Shown: positions 21,961-35,150, counted from the first letter of the stretch. The stretch: DNA of 58,327 nucleotides from Acephala macrosclerotiorum (GCA_014904845.1 MU119507.1:2905-61231); one strand, 5' to 3'. Numbers and translations are program-made. The notes: a model not told the origin generated them from the sequence alone.

Positions 21961-24600
21961 ATTATAAAAAAAATTTAATTAAAAATTATTTTATTTTAAT
22001 TATATAAAAAATGAAAATATTATATATTTATTTTAATATATTAATAAAAAACTTTATAATTTAAAATATAATAAACTCGTTTACGATTTGAAATATTAAT
22101 TTTTTTTTATTAAATTATTTATATTTTTTAATAATATTAAATTTAATTATAAATTATTTTATTTTATTTTATTTTATTATATAATTTCGATTTTTTAAAA
22201 TTATTATAATAATTTTTATTTATATATAATTATTTTTATTTATATATTTTAATATAATTTAAATTTTTTTTTTTATTTATTATATTTATTAATATTAATA
22301 TTTTATTTATATATAAAATTTTATAAAAAATTTTATATTATTTTTATTTTTTTATATTTTATTTAATTAATATTAAAAAAAAAATCTTAAAAAAAAAAAA
22401 ATCGAAATTAAAATCGCGAATTATTAATTTTATATCGATTTTTATTATTATTTTTATAAACGTTAATAATAATAATAATAAATAATAATCGTAATTTTTT
22501 AAAAAATAAAAAAATTATTTATTTCGTAAAATTATTTATTAATTATTTATAAAAAAATAAAATTTAAAATAAATAATAAATTATAAATTTTATTGATATA
22601 TTAAATATAATTTTTTTTTATAAAAATTATATTAAAAATTAAATAATAATATTAAAAATATTATTATTTATTTCGAAAAAAATAAAAAAATAAATTATAT
22701 AAATTATAAATTTAACGATAAATTAAATTAAACAATTTAATACAAATAATAAAAAAATAATTTAAAAATTATAATATATTATATAATTAAAAAATAAAAT
22801 TTGTATTAAAATAAAATAAAATAATAAAACGTTAAATTATATATAATATTAAAAATATAAAAAAAATAATTCGTAAAACATTTATTATTAATAAATTTTA
22901 ATTTAATAATAATAAATTTCTTTTTTAAATATAATTAAATCGATTAAAAAATTATTATTAAAATTATTAAAATTATTAAATATTTTATTTTAAATAATAT
23001 TTATTATAAAATTAATAAAAACTTTAAAACTAAAAATAATAAATATTTATATATTATAAAAAAAAGTTTATATTTATAAAAAATTAAAAAAAATATTAAT
23101 ATTAATAATAATAATAATAATTTTTTTTTAAAAAACTTTAAAATATATAAATAAATAAATTTTTTAAAATTAAATTATTTTATATTTTTCGTTTTTATAT
23201 TATAATAATATTAATAAATTAATATTATATAATAATTCGATTAATTATATTATTAATTATTTTAATTTTATTAATATATATATTAAATATTAAAATTAAT
23301 TAACGTTATAATCGAATTAATATAATTAAAAATTTAAAAATAAAAAGTTTTTAAAAAATTTAAACGTTATATAAATATATTAAAAACGTATTATTATTTA
23401 TTATAATAAATTTTAATTTAAAACGTCGTTTATTAAATTTATTAAATTGTAATTAATTTAAATTTAAATTAAAATCGTTTAATTAAATTAATTAAATAAT
23501 AATTTATTTTTTTAAACGTTTTAAACGATTTAAATTTTTTAAACGAATTTTAAATAATTAAATATTTTAAAATTTATAAATATATAATATATAATAAATT
23601 GAAAATTAAATTATTTAAAATTTTATTTTAAAAGTTTTAATTAATTATAATCAAATAATTATAATCGAAAATAAATATATATAATTAAAAATTTTAATAT
23701 TTTAAATTTAAATATTTTAATTGATTTAAAAATTTTAAAGATTTTAAATTTAATAATAATATTTTAATTAATTTAATTATATTTAAAAAAAATTAAATTA
23801 AAATTTATTTATTTATTTAATTTAATAAACGAAAATTTTAAATATTAAATATTAAATAAAAACTTTATAAATGATTTATAAAAAATATTTAAAACTTTTA
23901 ATAATTAATAAAAATTTATAAAATTATAAATTTTTTTAAACGTTTAATAAAATATTTAATTATAAATTAAAATAATTTTTTTTAAATAAAATTTAAAATC
24001 GAATAACGTTTTTTATTAAATATAAATAATAATTATTATTTTTAAATTAATAAATTTTTTTTATTAATTATAAAATTTTAATATATTAATTTTATTATTT
24101 AATTTTATTATTTAAATTAATAAATTATATTTTTTATTATTTAAATTAATAAATTATATTTTTTATTATTAATTAATAATTATAATAAAAAATTTTTTAT
24201 TAATAAATTGAATATAAAATTTTAAATTTTAAATTTTAATATAAATAAAAATTTTTTTAAAAAAAAATTAATAATATAATTATAATAAAGTTTTTAATAT
24301 AAAATTTTTTATTTATATATATATATATATATTTTTTATATTAAAATTATAAATATAATTTATATTATTTTAATTTAAATTATATAATAAATTTTAAATA
24401 AATAATTTTAATTATAAAAATAAAATATATTTATTTTTATAAATTTTAATATAAATTATTTTATTTAATATATAATTTTTAAAAAAAAAATTAATTTTTT
24501 TTTAAAATTATATAATTATAAAAATATTTAATATTAAATAAATATTTTAATTTTTAAAATAAAAATATATTTATTATAAAATTTTTATTTTAATATTTAA
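21960..24600. other. AT-rich RIP-like DNA between islands
   Basis: No frames. Scattered CpG, A/T runs and short (aat)n or (at)n tracts. No element boundary was recognised. Confidence 0.75.
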
Positions 24601-25980
24601 ATATATTTAAAAGTTTTATAATTATTATTTTTCTTGTTTTAAAAAAAAAACTCGTTCGACGATTTATTAAACGAATTAATAATAAATAATCTTTTTTTTT
24701 TATTCGACGTATATTTTATTTCGTAGATCTTATAAAAACTTTTTTACGAAAACTTTTAAAGTTTTCAATTTTAATAATTTATTTAATTTATTTTTATTTT
24801 AAATTTTAAATTAAATTTTTTTAATTTAAACGTTTTATAATAATTTGAAATTAAAATAATTATTAAAATAAAATTTCAAATTTTATTATTAATAAAATAT
24901 TTTTTAATATTTAAAATAAAATATTTTTTAAAATTTTCGTTTTATATTTAATTATTACGATCGATTCAATTGATTATAAAAAAATTTTTACTAAAATTTT
25001 TTTTTTTAAAATTCTCATTAAAAATTGTATAATTATAAAATTAAATTTTAATATTTTATTATTTTAATACTTTAAATAAAAACGTACTTTTAATAAAGTT
25101 TTATATTAAGAAAATACTCTTTAAAATCTTCGTTTTTATATTTAATTATTGCGATTGATTTAATTAATTTAAATTACTTTATTTAATATATAATTTCAAA
25201 GAAAAACTTTTTAAAACTTTTTTCGAGAATTATATAATTATTCAAATATTTAAATACTTTAGTATTTTAAATAGAAATATATTTATTATAAAGTTTTATA
25301 CTAGAAAAATACTTTTTAAAATTCTCGTTTTTTATATTAAATTCTTACGATTTATTTTATTAATTATAAATAATTATTACGATTAAATTTACTAAAAAAA
25401 AAAAATTTAAATTTTTTTTTAAAAATTGTATAATTATAAAACTTTAATGCTTTTTATCGAAAAAGCAATTACCGATCTTAGTATTTAAAATAAAAACGTA
25501 TTTAAAAATTTTATAATCGTTATTTTAATTAAATATAATTATATATTAATTCGAAATTACGAAATTATAAATTTTTTTAATAAATTAATCAAATTATTAT
25601 ATTTAAATACTTCGATTAAATTTAAATGAAATCGCTTATTATAAAAAGTATTAATATTACGTATATATAAAAAAATTAATATTAATTTTTAAATCGAATA
25701 AATAATTATATTTTATTAATTTATACAATAATAAATTAATAAAATTATTTAAAATTTAAAATTTAATTATATTTAATTATATTTATTAATTTTAAAATTT
25801 AAACGAGTTTTTAATTATTAATAAATAGCGTAAAAATAATTACGAAATTTAAAAGTTTTTTTTATAAGTAAAAAACGTTTTTATTTTTTATTTTATATTA
25901 TATTAAATAATAAAAAATAAATATTTATAAATTTATAATATTAAAAATTAATATAAAAAATACGTTTAAATAAGCAAATA
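24600..25980 (+). repeat. Dispersed repeat R, copy 2
   Basis: Same order and orientation as 3,200-4,500 (see that entry), with a further distal segment (25,740-25,980). It ends about 60-100 bp before the GC-normal island 2. It retains more C and G than copy 1, so it may be younger or less mutated. Confidence 0.65.
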
Positions 25981-26039
25981 TTTTTAATTTGACTATATTA
26001 AAATTTATTAAAGTTTGGTAAAGTTATAATGTTTTTAAA

Positions 26040-26523
26040 AAAGTTGCAATTTTTTGATTGGGCGGTTACTTCGACGAAACGAGTAATGCGCTCCGTTTTT
26101 CGGCTGCTTTAACGCCTTAGCGCCCGCAAGCGCAGATGCTACTCATCTTTCCCTTAAATCTAAACAAATGGCGTTTTTGAACTTTCTGACAAATGTCAAT
26201 ACTCAGCCATTTCACATTCGTTTGTCATGCGCTTACACGAGAACAGCTATTTAAGAACGGAGAGATGCGGCCTATGCCGTTTGAAACTTTCGTGGGACGA
26301 CGTTCTCTCAAGCTTGGAGCCTTGGGAGAGTACTTTCCGCGCTAGTATAATCTATCTATCCTTTTTGCCACTTTGTAACTCTGTATAGCGTTGCGCTTGT
26401 GTTCCGATAAAAATAGTATTAGAATCACAAATTCTTCTAGTTTTTCAAGTGACTACAACAGCGAGGTTGATGTGACTTTCAGCGACGATTAGTCGACTCA
26501 GTCGATTACTATCCACAGCTGGA
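26040..26523 (+). promoter_or_regulatory. Upstream region of the F-box relic
   Basis: Normal-composition sequence with a TATA-like ctatttaagaacgg near 26,248. It looks like a promoter and leader. It could instead be an LTR-like remnant (TGTCAATACTC ... TACAACA), but I found no partner copy. Confidence 0.4.
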
Positions 26524-28348
26524 ATGGAAGAACCCGAGAGAGCCAAGCGATCGCCTTTTGTTTCCACGATTTCTGCTACTCATATATCATCAAAGTCAAA
26601 GGCTGTACTAACTCGAAGATCTATCAACTTGCTCGAACACTTTTACAAGATTCGGTCGCGTCAGAGAACGTGTATAGTGGACGCGCACTAAAGTCTAAAA
26701 TCAGGAACACATTTGCCAAAATTGCAGAGTCCAATCTGTACAGCACGGCTCTATTTTCAATGCAACGATTGCCTATTGAAATCAGGAATATTATATGGGA
26801 ATACGTTGATTTAAGGACAGCAGCTGGCGCTTTTACGATAGTCACTGAAGAAACACTTCGTCTTGCAAAATCCCTCAATTGGCCGGACCGTCGAGAGATG
26901 TCATTAGATCCAGGCTCTTAGATCTCTCTCGAGACGATCAGTGTCTTCGGCACTTCATACATCCAAGTCTTCAAACATGGGGACATCACCAATACTATAA
27001 CTGGTGTTGTTGATCGCTTGAGCTTTGTTATGGCCCTTGGTGGAATCTGCGCGATTAAGCTCTTTGGTACCGGTTGGGACTCGGGCTGGCTAGAGAAGAT
27101 ACTCGTTACAGGGCCCGTCTAGTATGGAACTATACCAGAAATCGATTCGAGTCTCACATGCAGCTTTAATGTATGTTCTCATTTACTTTGATATGCTATT
27201 GCTGACAGAATTAGGATCTCTATTGCACTCGTATATCAGGCTTAGGTGTTATAACGAGCCAGATTCTATAGAATCGATCAACTGTCCCAGTTTTTTTTAC
27301 TTTTCTACGAGCGGCAAATCTCTATTTAGATCAATCTCGTTTAGACTTTATCTCAAGTTTTCAATCACAATATTTTAGCTATCTGCCGTTACTCGAAAGC
27401 AACGAATACGCAATGGGACTTGCCATGTATCACTCTGGCAACGGTATCATCGGGCTAGAGGCCTATTTCACGCGGATTTCACGGTTGTCAGGGAGTTGCA
27501 ATAGTTGCTCTATATACTTTCCCTTTGGTTCAAAGGAACGGATAGATTTCGTCTGGCGCCGAGTGTACAAAACAAGTCCCGTTCACGCGATACTAGCATT
27601 AATAGTGTGTCACGAGTTTGTTTGATAAAGAATGTTTGCTAACTTCTAATAGATTCATACAACTCTAGGAAGAACCTGCTCGTTCGGGTCATATGTCTTG
27701 TCGGGACTAGTCCAGGAGGACAAATACGAGTGGATTCCTTTTGATATGCATGGATACGTTACTGGATTCTACTTTGAGACACTAACTACTGTTTCATCGA
27801 TTACAAGACTTGGAGTGACCACTTGTAGTATGACTACTTGGCCTACAATCCACTCGATCCCGCGATATATTGCGTGCAATATTCCACTCAACCCCTCAGC
27901 CGACGCAGACGCTGGCTTGTATTTATCGTTTGCTCGTCTTAGTGGCCTAAAGGAAATTCAGCTTTATCGACTCGGAAGTCGCTGCACTGGGATCATAATA
28001 CACTATCTCCACTCTCTACCAGTAGTCCTTGGTCAATGGCATATCTCGTGTCTTTCAAGGCATAGCTCTATCGATGTTCGGAACGTCTCTACAATGCATA
28101 TTGAAAGATCAAAATCTGAGAGATATTACATCGCTTCTAACATCACATTCTCAGCGGACGAAAATAGAGATGGCAAGCTCGATACATTTAGTATCGACGA
28201 AGTAAATACTCAATTTATTATGAAAGTAATTTATTAACAATTTGCCTAGCCTATCGTATAGTGGTTCTTAAAGCTTAGTGACGACATCTGTCCCTGGCGT
28301 AGCAAAGTTCTCCAAGTTCCAAAAGAAAGTATAAAGAAAACGAAATAA
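26524..28348 (+). pseudogene. F-box/2EXR-like gene broken by RIP-type stops
   Basis: The domain call rests on SMQRLPIEIRNIIWEYV (from 26,757), the usual opening of fungal 2EXR/F-box-like proteins. Before it, the frame from ATG 26,524 gives a basic leader that must shift by one base near 26,685. After it, one frame continues through two short introns (27,171-27,214 and 27,605-27,652) to about 28,348. Recognisable segments include SLETISVFGTSYIQ, FVMALGGICAIKLFGTGWDS, YLPLLESNEYAMGLAMYHSG, TTLGRTCSFGSYVL and SDDICPWRSKVLQVP. Stops interrupt it at 26,919 (TAG), 27,120 (TAG), 27,269 (TAG), 28,235 (TAA), 28,247 (TAG) and 28,259 (TAG). Each is explained by TGG-to-TAG or CAA/CAG-to-TAA/TAG, the changes RIP makes. 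The first two stand where Trp is expected. It would have encoded a protein of about 570 residues, of unknown target. Confidence 0.75.
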
Positions 28349-28444
28349 TTCAAACCGTCAAACTAGTATTGAATGAAACACAGTCCCAGCAGATTACTTT
28401 TAAAACTTGTATCGTGTGAAATAATCCGTCTTTCTTTCGCTGTA

Positions 28445-29461
28445 CTAGTATTCAAAACGCCCATTGAACTTTCTTTTCGTCCAATCAGATCTAACGATCG
28501 TCCTAGTATGGTGTTTTTTGTCCGTGAACTGGAACTCGTCTTCTTTGAGCAGGTGGGAAATACGGGTGAGAGTCACTCCTTCAACGTCCTTCTGGCGATG
28601 ATCGGGTGCTGGTAGGGCGTAATTTGCTGGTTCGCCGTCCATCGCAACGAGTTCATCATCATATGCGTTCGGTGGTAAGTCGGTATAGCTTGACTGTCCA
28701 GCATTATACCCATCGTCATGTTCTGCTGCGGCATCATAAATAGCATCCTCTGGATAAATAGCTGCTGGAGCGAAGTCTTGTGTTCCGTAGCTCTCCTGTG
28801 TCTGGCCGTAGCGAGGCGTTGGGGGTACTGCTTTCATATGATTGAAGGCCGTCGTGATTTGCTTCACGTCGCCATAATGGCCTCCAACATCTATGTACTC
28901 ATTCTAGTCTCCTGGGGCGTTTGTCCCCCAGAAAGAAGTAAACAGGTATCTGTCGCCGCCATCCTCGCACTTCCAAAGCCTCATTCGGCAACCGGCCATC
29001 GTAGCAGTGTAAATGAAAGCCCCCTGTGTCCACCAAACATGTGCTTCCATAGTCCAACGCCTGCCTCTCCAATGCAGCTAAATTCCACTCTTAAGTAGTC
29101 TTAGTGCGTTTGCACTCGCAGATGCAGAGGATTCTGAGATTCTCCCTATCGTTAGTAACATAATTGACAACGATATTGACACTTTTCCTAGAGGCAGGAC
29201 TTGGTAATTGCTCGGCAAGTACCGCGAAATGCTCTTCGGTAAAGGTGTTCCTGCTGGGAATTTGGTTCATCAATGTGATGGTATGGTGTTTTATAGGGTC
29301 GGTTATTCCAGTTGTGACATTTGCGAGGTGGGCTCTTCGATAGAGCACCTGTTGCGCGGGAGATTTGATGAGTCCATAACTTTGGAAGCCCGTTGAGTAC
29401 GGCATGTTTTGCCAGAGGGAAAGAAGACCTGGGCTCTGTTATCGTACAACTCTGCTTCCAT
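28445..29461 (-). pseudogene. Unrecognised gene relic with RIP-type stops and frameshifts
   Basis: Protein-like segments in order: MEAELYDNRAQVFFPSGKT (from 29,461), TFTEEHFAVLAEQLPSPASR with VNIVVNYVTNDRENLRILCI (frame of 29,091-29,405), EAHVWWTQGAFIYTATMAG and RMRLWKCEDGGDRYLFTSFW. A Gly/Tyr/Asp-rich, probably disordered tail follows, with EDEFQFTDKK near the end. Stops lie at 29,305-29,303 (TAA), 29,093-29,091 (TAA) and 28,906-28,904 (TAG). The frame changes between about 29,300 and 29,265 and again near 29,045-29,055, where no splice sites fit. I read it as one dead gene of about 330 residues. I do not recognise the family. The compact middle and the disordered tail suggest a cytosolic protein. 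Confidence 0.6.
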
Positions 29462-29469
29462 GACAGAGG

Positions 29470-30240
29470 CTTGCTATTTGATATTTCAGAGGGTGTGAAA
29501 TACAACTGCTGCACATGTGACAGAGGGAGACCCATCATGCAAAGTGCATGCAAGAGCAGGCATTCCAACGCCAGCAGTATATGCTCGTGCAGAAATATAT
29601 ATGCAAGACTTGACTAATCGGGCAGTTCACTTGGTTAAATATGTTATAGCCTGAGTAGGGTAAGATAAGAGAAGTGTGGTGGCCAAATCAAATCTATCTT
29701 TGCGAAAGCGGATCGTGAGGTTGTGAGGCTACCGAGAAGGAGGCAAGATGCAAAGCAATAATAATGCAGCCATGAAGTTATGTGACTACCTAGTTCGGTC
29801 TGCATCATGACTCATTTATCGACTGCGGGTGTCAGGGAATTGTGGATATGATCGAAGAAGCTCGCGACGAGGGTGTGAGCCACCAATCGACGCCCAAACT
29901 AGGCACGCATGGTGTTTCTTTGGGCACGCAGATGAAGCCCTGGAGAACTTATCCGTCTGCTATTGGAGTTGGTGGGGCGATTTGACTGGCGGGGTCTGCT
30001 CCAATCGTTCCAGCCGCCCGCTGCTTCCCAAGGTTTCGTTTGAGCTTCAAGATTGGTGCATTTTAACCCCGCCACCTGGGGAAGCGTTCCTGTCATGCAG
30101 ATGTACCGGACTTGGGAGTCTTCGCGCCTTCCCCCCGACCTTAGCTGATGGCACACTCTATCTGATTGCAATTGAGTAGCCTCGAAGGACTTCACAAGGC
30201 TCATCTTTCGTATCAACACCACTTCGAAATGGATTCATCT
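29470..30240. other. GC-normal intergenic/decayed sequence
   Basis: Overlapping open frames exist on both strands (plus 29,829-30,179; minus 29,899-30,222). Neither shows convincing protein character or a domain I know. One of them may be the 5' part of the gene whose coiled-coil end follows at 30,246. Confidence 0.4.
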
Positions 30241-30245
30241 CTAGC

Positions 30246-30369
30246 AAGCACAATTGGAGGAAGTAGAGAAACAAATTGAGAGGATAGATGAAGAGATTGA
30301 AGAGCTGGAGAAGATTATGAAAGAGCTCCAGGCAAAGCCAGAAGGGGCCGAAATTGAGGAGACAGATTA
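30246..30369 (+). pseudogene. Coiled-coil terminal exon fragment
   Basis: After a CTCTAG acceptor-like site the plus frame reads QAQLEEVEKQIERIDEEIEE and continues with an acidic/basic heptad pattern to ...EIEETD and TAA. Such charged coiled coils are common near the N-terminal regions of fungal STAND-like proteins, but no other part of a gene was found upstream. The candidate intron just before it would be only 35 bp, so it is probably a relic. Confidence 0.4.
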
Positions 30370-30479
30370 AAAGATTCAAGACCTGATTATTGCCTGTCCG
30401 GCTTAAGGACTAATGTCAACTTTTCTATATGCACGTAATATTAACACTTCTAATAATGAGCGATTTCACTCAAATTTAA

Positions 30480-31200
30480 TCGAGGTATTTAAATATAACA
30501 ATTTAATTAATTTATTAAAAAAGTACGTAATACATAATAAATATTAAAAATTTAATTATATTACGCTTATAATTATAATTTATTAATTAATTTAAATTAT
30601 ATAAAATTTAATTAAATATTATTAAATATTAAATTTTAAACGATTTTATTAATTCGTTATTACGCAAATTAATAAAATATAATCGTTTTTAATAAAAATA
30701 GCGATTATAAAACTTTTTTAAATATGTTTTTATTTTAAATATTAAAATTTTAAATTGTAAAAATATTTAAATTTTTAATTATATAATTTTTAAAAATTTT
30801 TTTAAAAGGTTTTTTTTTTAAAATATATATTAAAATTTTTTTTTAAATTAATTAAATAAATTATAATAATTTAATATAAAAAACGAAAATTTTAAAAAGT
30901 TTTTTTTAATATAAAATTTTATTAAAAATACGTTTTTATTTAAAATATTAAATTTTTTTTTAAATTAATTAAATTAATTATAATAATAAGATATAAAAAA
31001 CGAAAATTTTAAAATAAAAAATTTATAAAATATTTTTATTTTAAATATTAAAAAAAAATTAAAATAAAAATAAATTATTAAAATTAAAAATTTTATAATT
31101 TTTTATAAAATATATATTAAATATTAAAAAAAAAACTCGTTTATTATTAATTTATTTAACGAATTATTAAACGAGTTTTTTTTTTATTATAATTATTTAA
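30480..31200 (-). repeat. Dispersed repeat R, inverted copy at right border of island 2
   Basis: The reverse complement matches the distal part of copy 1 (4,140-4,260; shared aaacgattttattaattcg and the following ttatta) and then the ttcgttttttatattaaatt units. Island 2 is thus bracketed by copy 2 (plus) and this copy (minus). Confidence 0.6.
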
Positions 31201-32570
31201 TTGTAAATAAATCGTTTAATAAAATATTAAATTATTTATTTTTAAAAATCGTTATTATAATGAATTTTAATTAATTTAAAAAATAAAAATTTTAATAATA
31301 TATATTTTTTTATAATTCGAAATTCGTAAAAATATTTTACGTAATTAATATAATTAAAAAATATTTAAAAATAATAAATTTTTAAAATTTTATTAAAAAT
31401 TAAATGTAATATATTTTTATAAATTATAAAATATAATATAATATAAATATTTAAAATATTAATTTTTAATTAAAAAATATAAAAATTTTAAATTTTAAAT
31501 TTTATTTATTTATTTATTATTATTATTACGTTTTTACGTTATAAAATATATTATAAATTGTAAATTTTAAACGTTATAATTAAACAAATGAAAATATATT
31601 TAAATAATATAAAATTTATTAATAAAAATTAATAAAAAAAAAACTCGTTAAAAAAATTAAAATTTTTATTTATTAATTTAAAAATATTTTAAATCGTATT
31701 ATTTTTAAAAATTTAAATTTAATAAAATAATTAATATATAATATATTTTATATATATTATTAAAAAAATTTTTTTTATATTTTTTATATAAAATTTTTAT
31801 AAATTAAATATAAAAATAAAAATTAATTTTTATATATTTAATATTAAAATTTTTTTTTAATAAAATATAATTAAAATAGAATTAAAAAAATTTATAAAAA
31901 AATAATAATTAAAAAAAATTTCAATTTAAAATATAATAAAAATTCGAATAATTTAATAAAAAAATAATTAAAAATAATTAAATAATTTTTTTTTAAATAA
32001 TAAAAATAAAAAATAAAAATAATAAATAAAAATAATTTTTAAATAAATTTTTTTTATATTATTTTATTTTTATAATTTTTTTAAAAATTTAATATAAAAA
32101 TTTAATAAAATTATTTATAATTTATTTTAATTTTATACGATTTTTAATAATTTTTTTATATATAAAATAATATAAAATATTAATATATTTTAATTGATTA
32201 TAAATTTATAAATTTTTAATTTAAATAAAAATTTATTAATTGTTTTTATAAATAAAAATTATATTAAAATTTAAATTTAAATTCGAATAAATTTATTTTA
32301 AAAAAATTTATAATTAAATTTTTTTTTAATAATATTTATTTAATTAATATATTTCGTTTTATATTAAAAAATAATTATAAAATTATTATTAAATATATAT
32401 TTAAAAATAAAACCTCGAAAATTCGATTAATTAATTTAATTAAAATTTATATAATTTAATAAATTCTCGAAAAACGAATTTTATAAAAAAAAAATTTAAA
32501 ATATTAAAATTTTTTTTTTATAATAAATATACAAATTTAAAAATTTTTTTTTATAAATATATTAAAAAAT
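31200..32570. other. AT-rich RIP-like DNA
   Basis: No frames or identified elements. Confidence 0.7.
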
Positions 32571-32579
32571 TTTTTTTTT

Positions 32580-33330
32580 ATTAATCGTTTTATCGAAAGA
32601 TACGTGCACTAGTAGCGTTATTAGCGAGCTAATAATAATTTAATCGATTACTAATATTATCGATTATTTTAATCTAGTATTAATAGCGCTAGTTCGATAC
32701 TAATAATATTAAAATATTATTAATAATACTAGTTTAAAACTAAATACTTAAATATTTAAAAATTATAATTTATAGTATTTATTTAATTTATTATAAGAGT
32801 TTTAAATAAATTTATTGAGCGCGCATTGAAATATTAAACTATAAAATTAGAAATTGTTAAGTTTTAGTGTTTTTCGTTAAGACTTATATGCAGACTAGTA
32901 ATCGCTTTTTATTCGATTAATCATTGAAAATATTGAAGTATTAAATAAGAATAAGAATTGAAAATATTAACGCTATTTAAAATCTGATTATAGAATCGAT
33001 CGATTCAAGCAAAGTTTACGCGCATGGAGAATGCTGAGCTTATATGCGAGTAGATACTGCAATTAATAGGCACTTAGAAGCTGAGGCACTTAGAAGCTGA
33101 GCGGCTCAATTGATTAAATGTGACTACATAAAGACCGCGCGCAGTCGTCTGCAGCCGCCGAGAGTCGAGAGTTTTAGTGTTCTTATAGATCGAGATCCAC
33201 TTACTAATTAATTACCAATTAGCAATCGACTCTTTTAATTGGGCGCTAAAGTTTTAAACATGCAATTACTACGTAGCGCGCGCCACTAGTAAGCCGCTGG
33301 TACTATTAGTAGCTAATTAATATATAAATT
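32580..33330. other. Less-mutated 750-bp islet, no gene
   Basis: Base composition rises to near normal in the middle (33,000-33,300), with non-CpG C and G retained. An exact 16-bp tandem pair (ggcacttagaagctga) occupies 33,069-33,100. CACTAGTA-type words recur at both ends (about 32,608 and 33,283), partly in inverted form. No frame of note. It may be the regulatory end of a transposable element or a boundary sequence. Confidence 0.5.
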
Positions 33331-34440
33331 TTTTTTCTAATATATTAAATTGAATTATATATTAAATATAACGTATATAAAAAACTAATTATAAATTAAT
33401 ATTATTATTAAAAATATTTATTAATTTAATAATAAATATTAATAAAAATAAAACGATTAAAAGTTTTTATTAAAATATAAATCGAAATATAATTCGTTAT
33501 AAAAAAATTTTCGAAAATTTTATAAAAATTAATTTTTTAAAAAATATAAAAATATAATTTTAATAATTTTAATTAATTTTTATTTCGAAATAAAAATAAT
33601 AAAATTTAAAAAAAATTATTTAAAATTAACGTTTAAAATAATTTTTTAAATTATTAATATTAATTATTGAATTATTAATAAAAAAAATTAAAAAATATAT
33701 ATTTAAAAATTAAAAATCGAATTTAATAAAAAAAAAATTATTATATATTATATTTGAAAAAATTATTTAAAATTATAAAAAATTATATTAAATTTAATCG
33801 TTTTAAAAACGTTATAATTAATAAAAAAATTATAAAAAATTTTCGATTTTATTATTAAATTTTTTTTAATTTTTAATTATAAATAATAATAAAAATAAAA
33901 ATAATATTATAATTTCTAAATTTAATTATAAAAATAAACGTTTTATTAAAATTAAAATCGTATTATTATTTAAAATTTCGAATTTTTCGAAATATTTATT
34001 TTATTTTACGTTTTATTATTTTATTAAAAATATAAAAAAATATCAATTTAATTTTTAATTTTAATTTTAATAAATAAATTCTTTTTTATAATTTAAAATA
34101 ATAAATATATTAATTTATAAATTTAAATTTTTTTTTAAAAAATAAATTAATAAAATAATTTTAAATAATAAATCGAAAAACGAAAAATATAAATTATTAA
34201 TAAATTAATATAAAAAAAATCACTTTTTAATAAATAATAAATTTTTAAAGTTTTTAAAATTTATAATAATAAGTTTATTTTTATTAATTTTTTTTATAAA
34301 TTTTTTTTATTAAATTTATTTAATAATTTTAATTATAACGTTTTAAATAATTTTATTATTTAATTTAAAAATTTAATAAATTTAATTTTTTTTTTCGAAA
34401 TTTATAAATTTTTTAAAATTTTTTTTTTTTAAATTATTAT
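33330..34440. other. AT-rich RIP-like DNA
   Basis: No frames or identified elements. Confidence 0.7.
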
Positions 34441-35150
34441 TATTTAATATAAAGTAAAATAAAAAAATAAAAACAATTTTTACTTGTAAAAGACTTTTAA
34501 ATCTCGTGATTATTTTTACGTTATTTATTAATAATTAAAAACTTATTTCGATTTTCGAGTTTAAAAATAAAATATTACAATTTAAAAATTTAAATTAAAT
34601 TAAAATTTAAAAAATATAAAAATAAATAATATTATATTTTAATTTTCAATATATAATTAATTTAAATTTTTTTTTAAATATTTTAAACTATTAAAATTAT
34701 CGTATAATCGAATTTAAAAATATTAAAATTTCAAAAATTTTACGATTTTAATTATTTATTTATAAATTTAATAAACTTTTTATAATTATATTATAAATTG
34801 AAAATATATTTATATTATTTAAATTTTTAATTTCAATTATAAAATATTATAAATCGTAATTACGTTTATTAAAAAAGTTTTTATTATTTAATAGAATTTG
34901 TTTTAAAAAAATGCGATCAATTAAATTAATCGTAATAATTTAATATAAAAAACGAGAATTTTAAAAAAAAAAATTTAATAAATATAATTTTAATAATTAT
35001 ATATAATTAATTGAATTAATTATAATAATTTAATATAAAAAACGAAAATTTTAAAAAGTATTTTTTAATATAAAATTTTATAAAAAGTGTATTTTTATTT
35101 AAAGTTTTTATTAGTTTATTCGATTTAAAAAAACGTTTTTTTAAATAAAT
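34440..35150 (-). repeat. Dispersed repeat R, second inverted copy
   Basis: The start (tttttacttgtaaaagactt and the following block to 34,560) is the reverse complement of 25,770-25,890. The later part (34,860-35,120) repeats the aaaaaacgaaaattttaaaa units also seen at 30.88-31.0 kb. Confidence 0.6.

Noticed and set aside
26170..26470. Solo LTR (TGTCAATAC ... TACAACA) before the F-box relic
   Set aside because: No target duplication and no second copy in the window; an ordinary promoter explains it as well.
28718..29098. 126-codon plus-strand frame
   Set aside because: Antisense to the minus-strand relic, whose segments read as protein on the other strand.
29829..30222. Overlapping frames on both strands as genes
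   Set aside because: No start context, motif or splice support distinguishes either; reported only as undetermined sequence.
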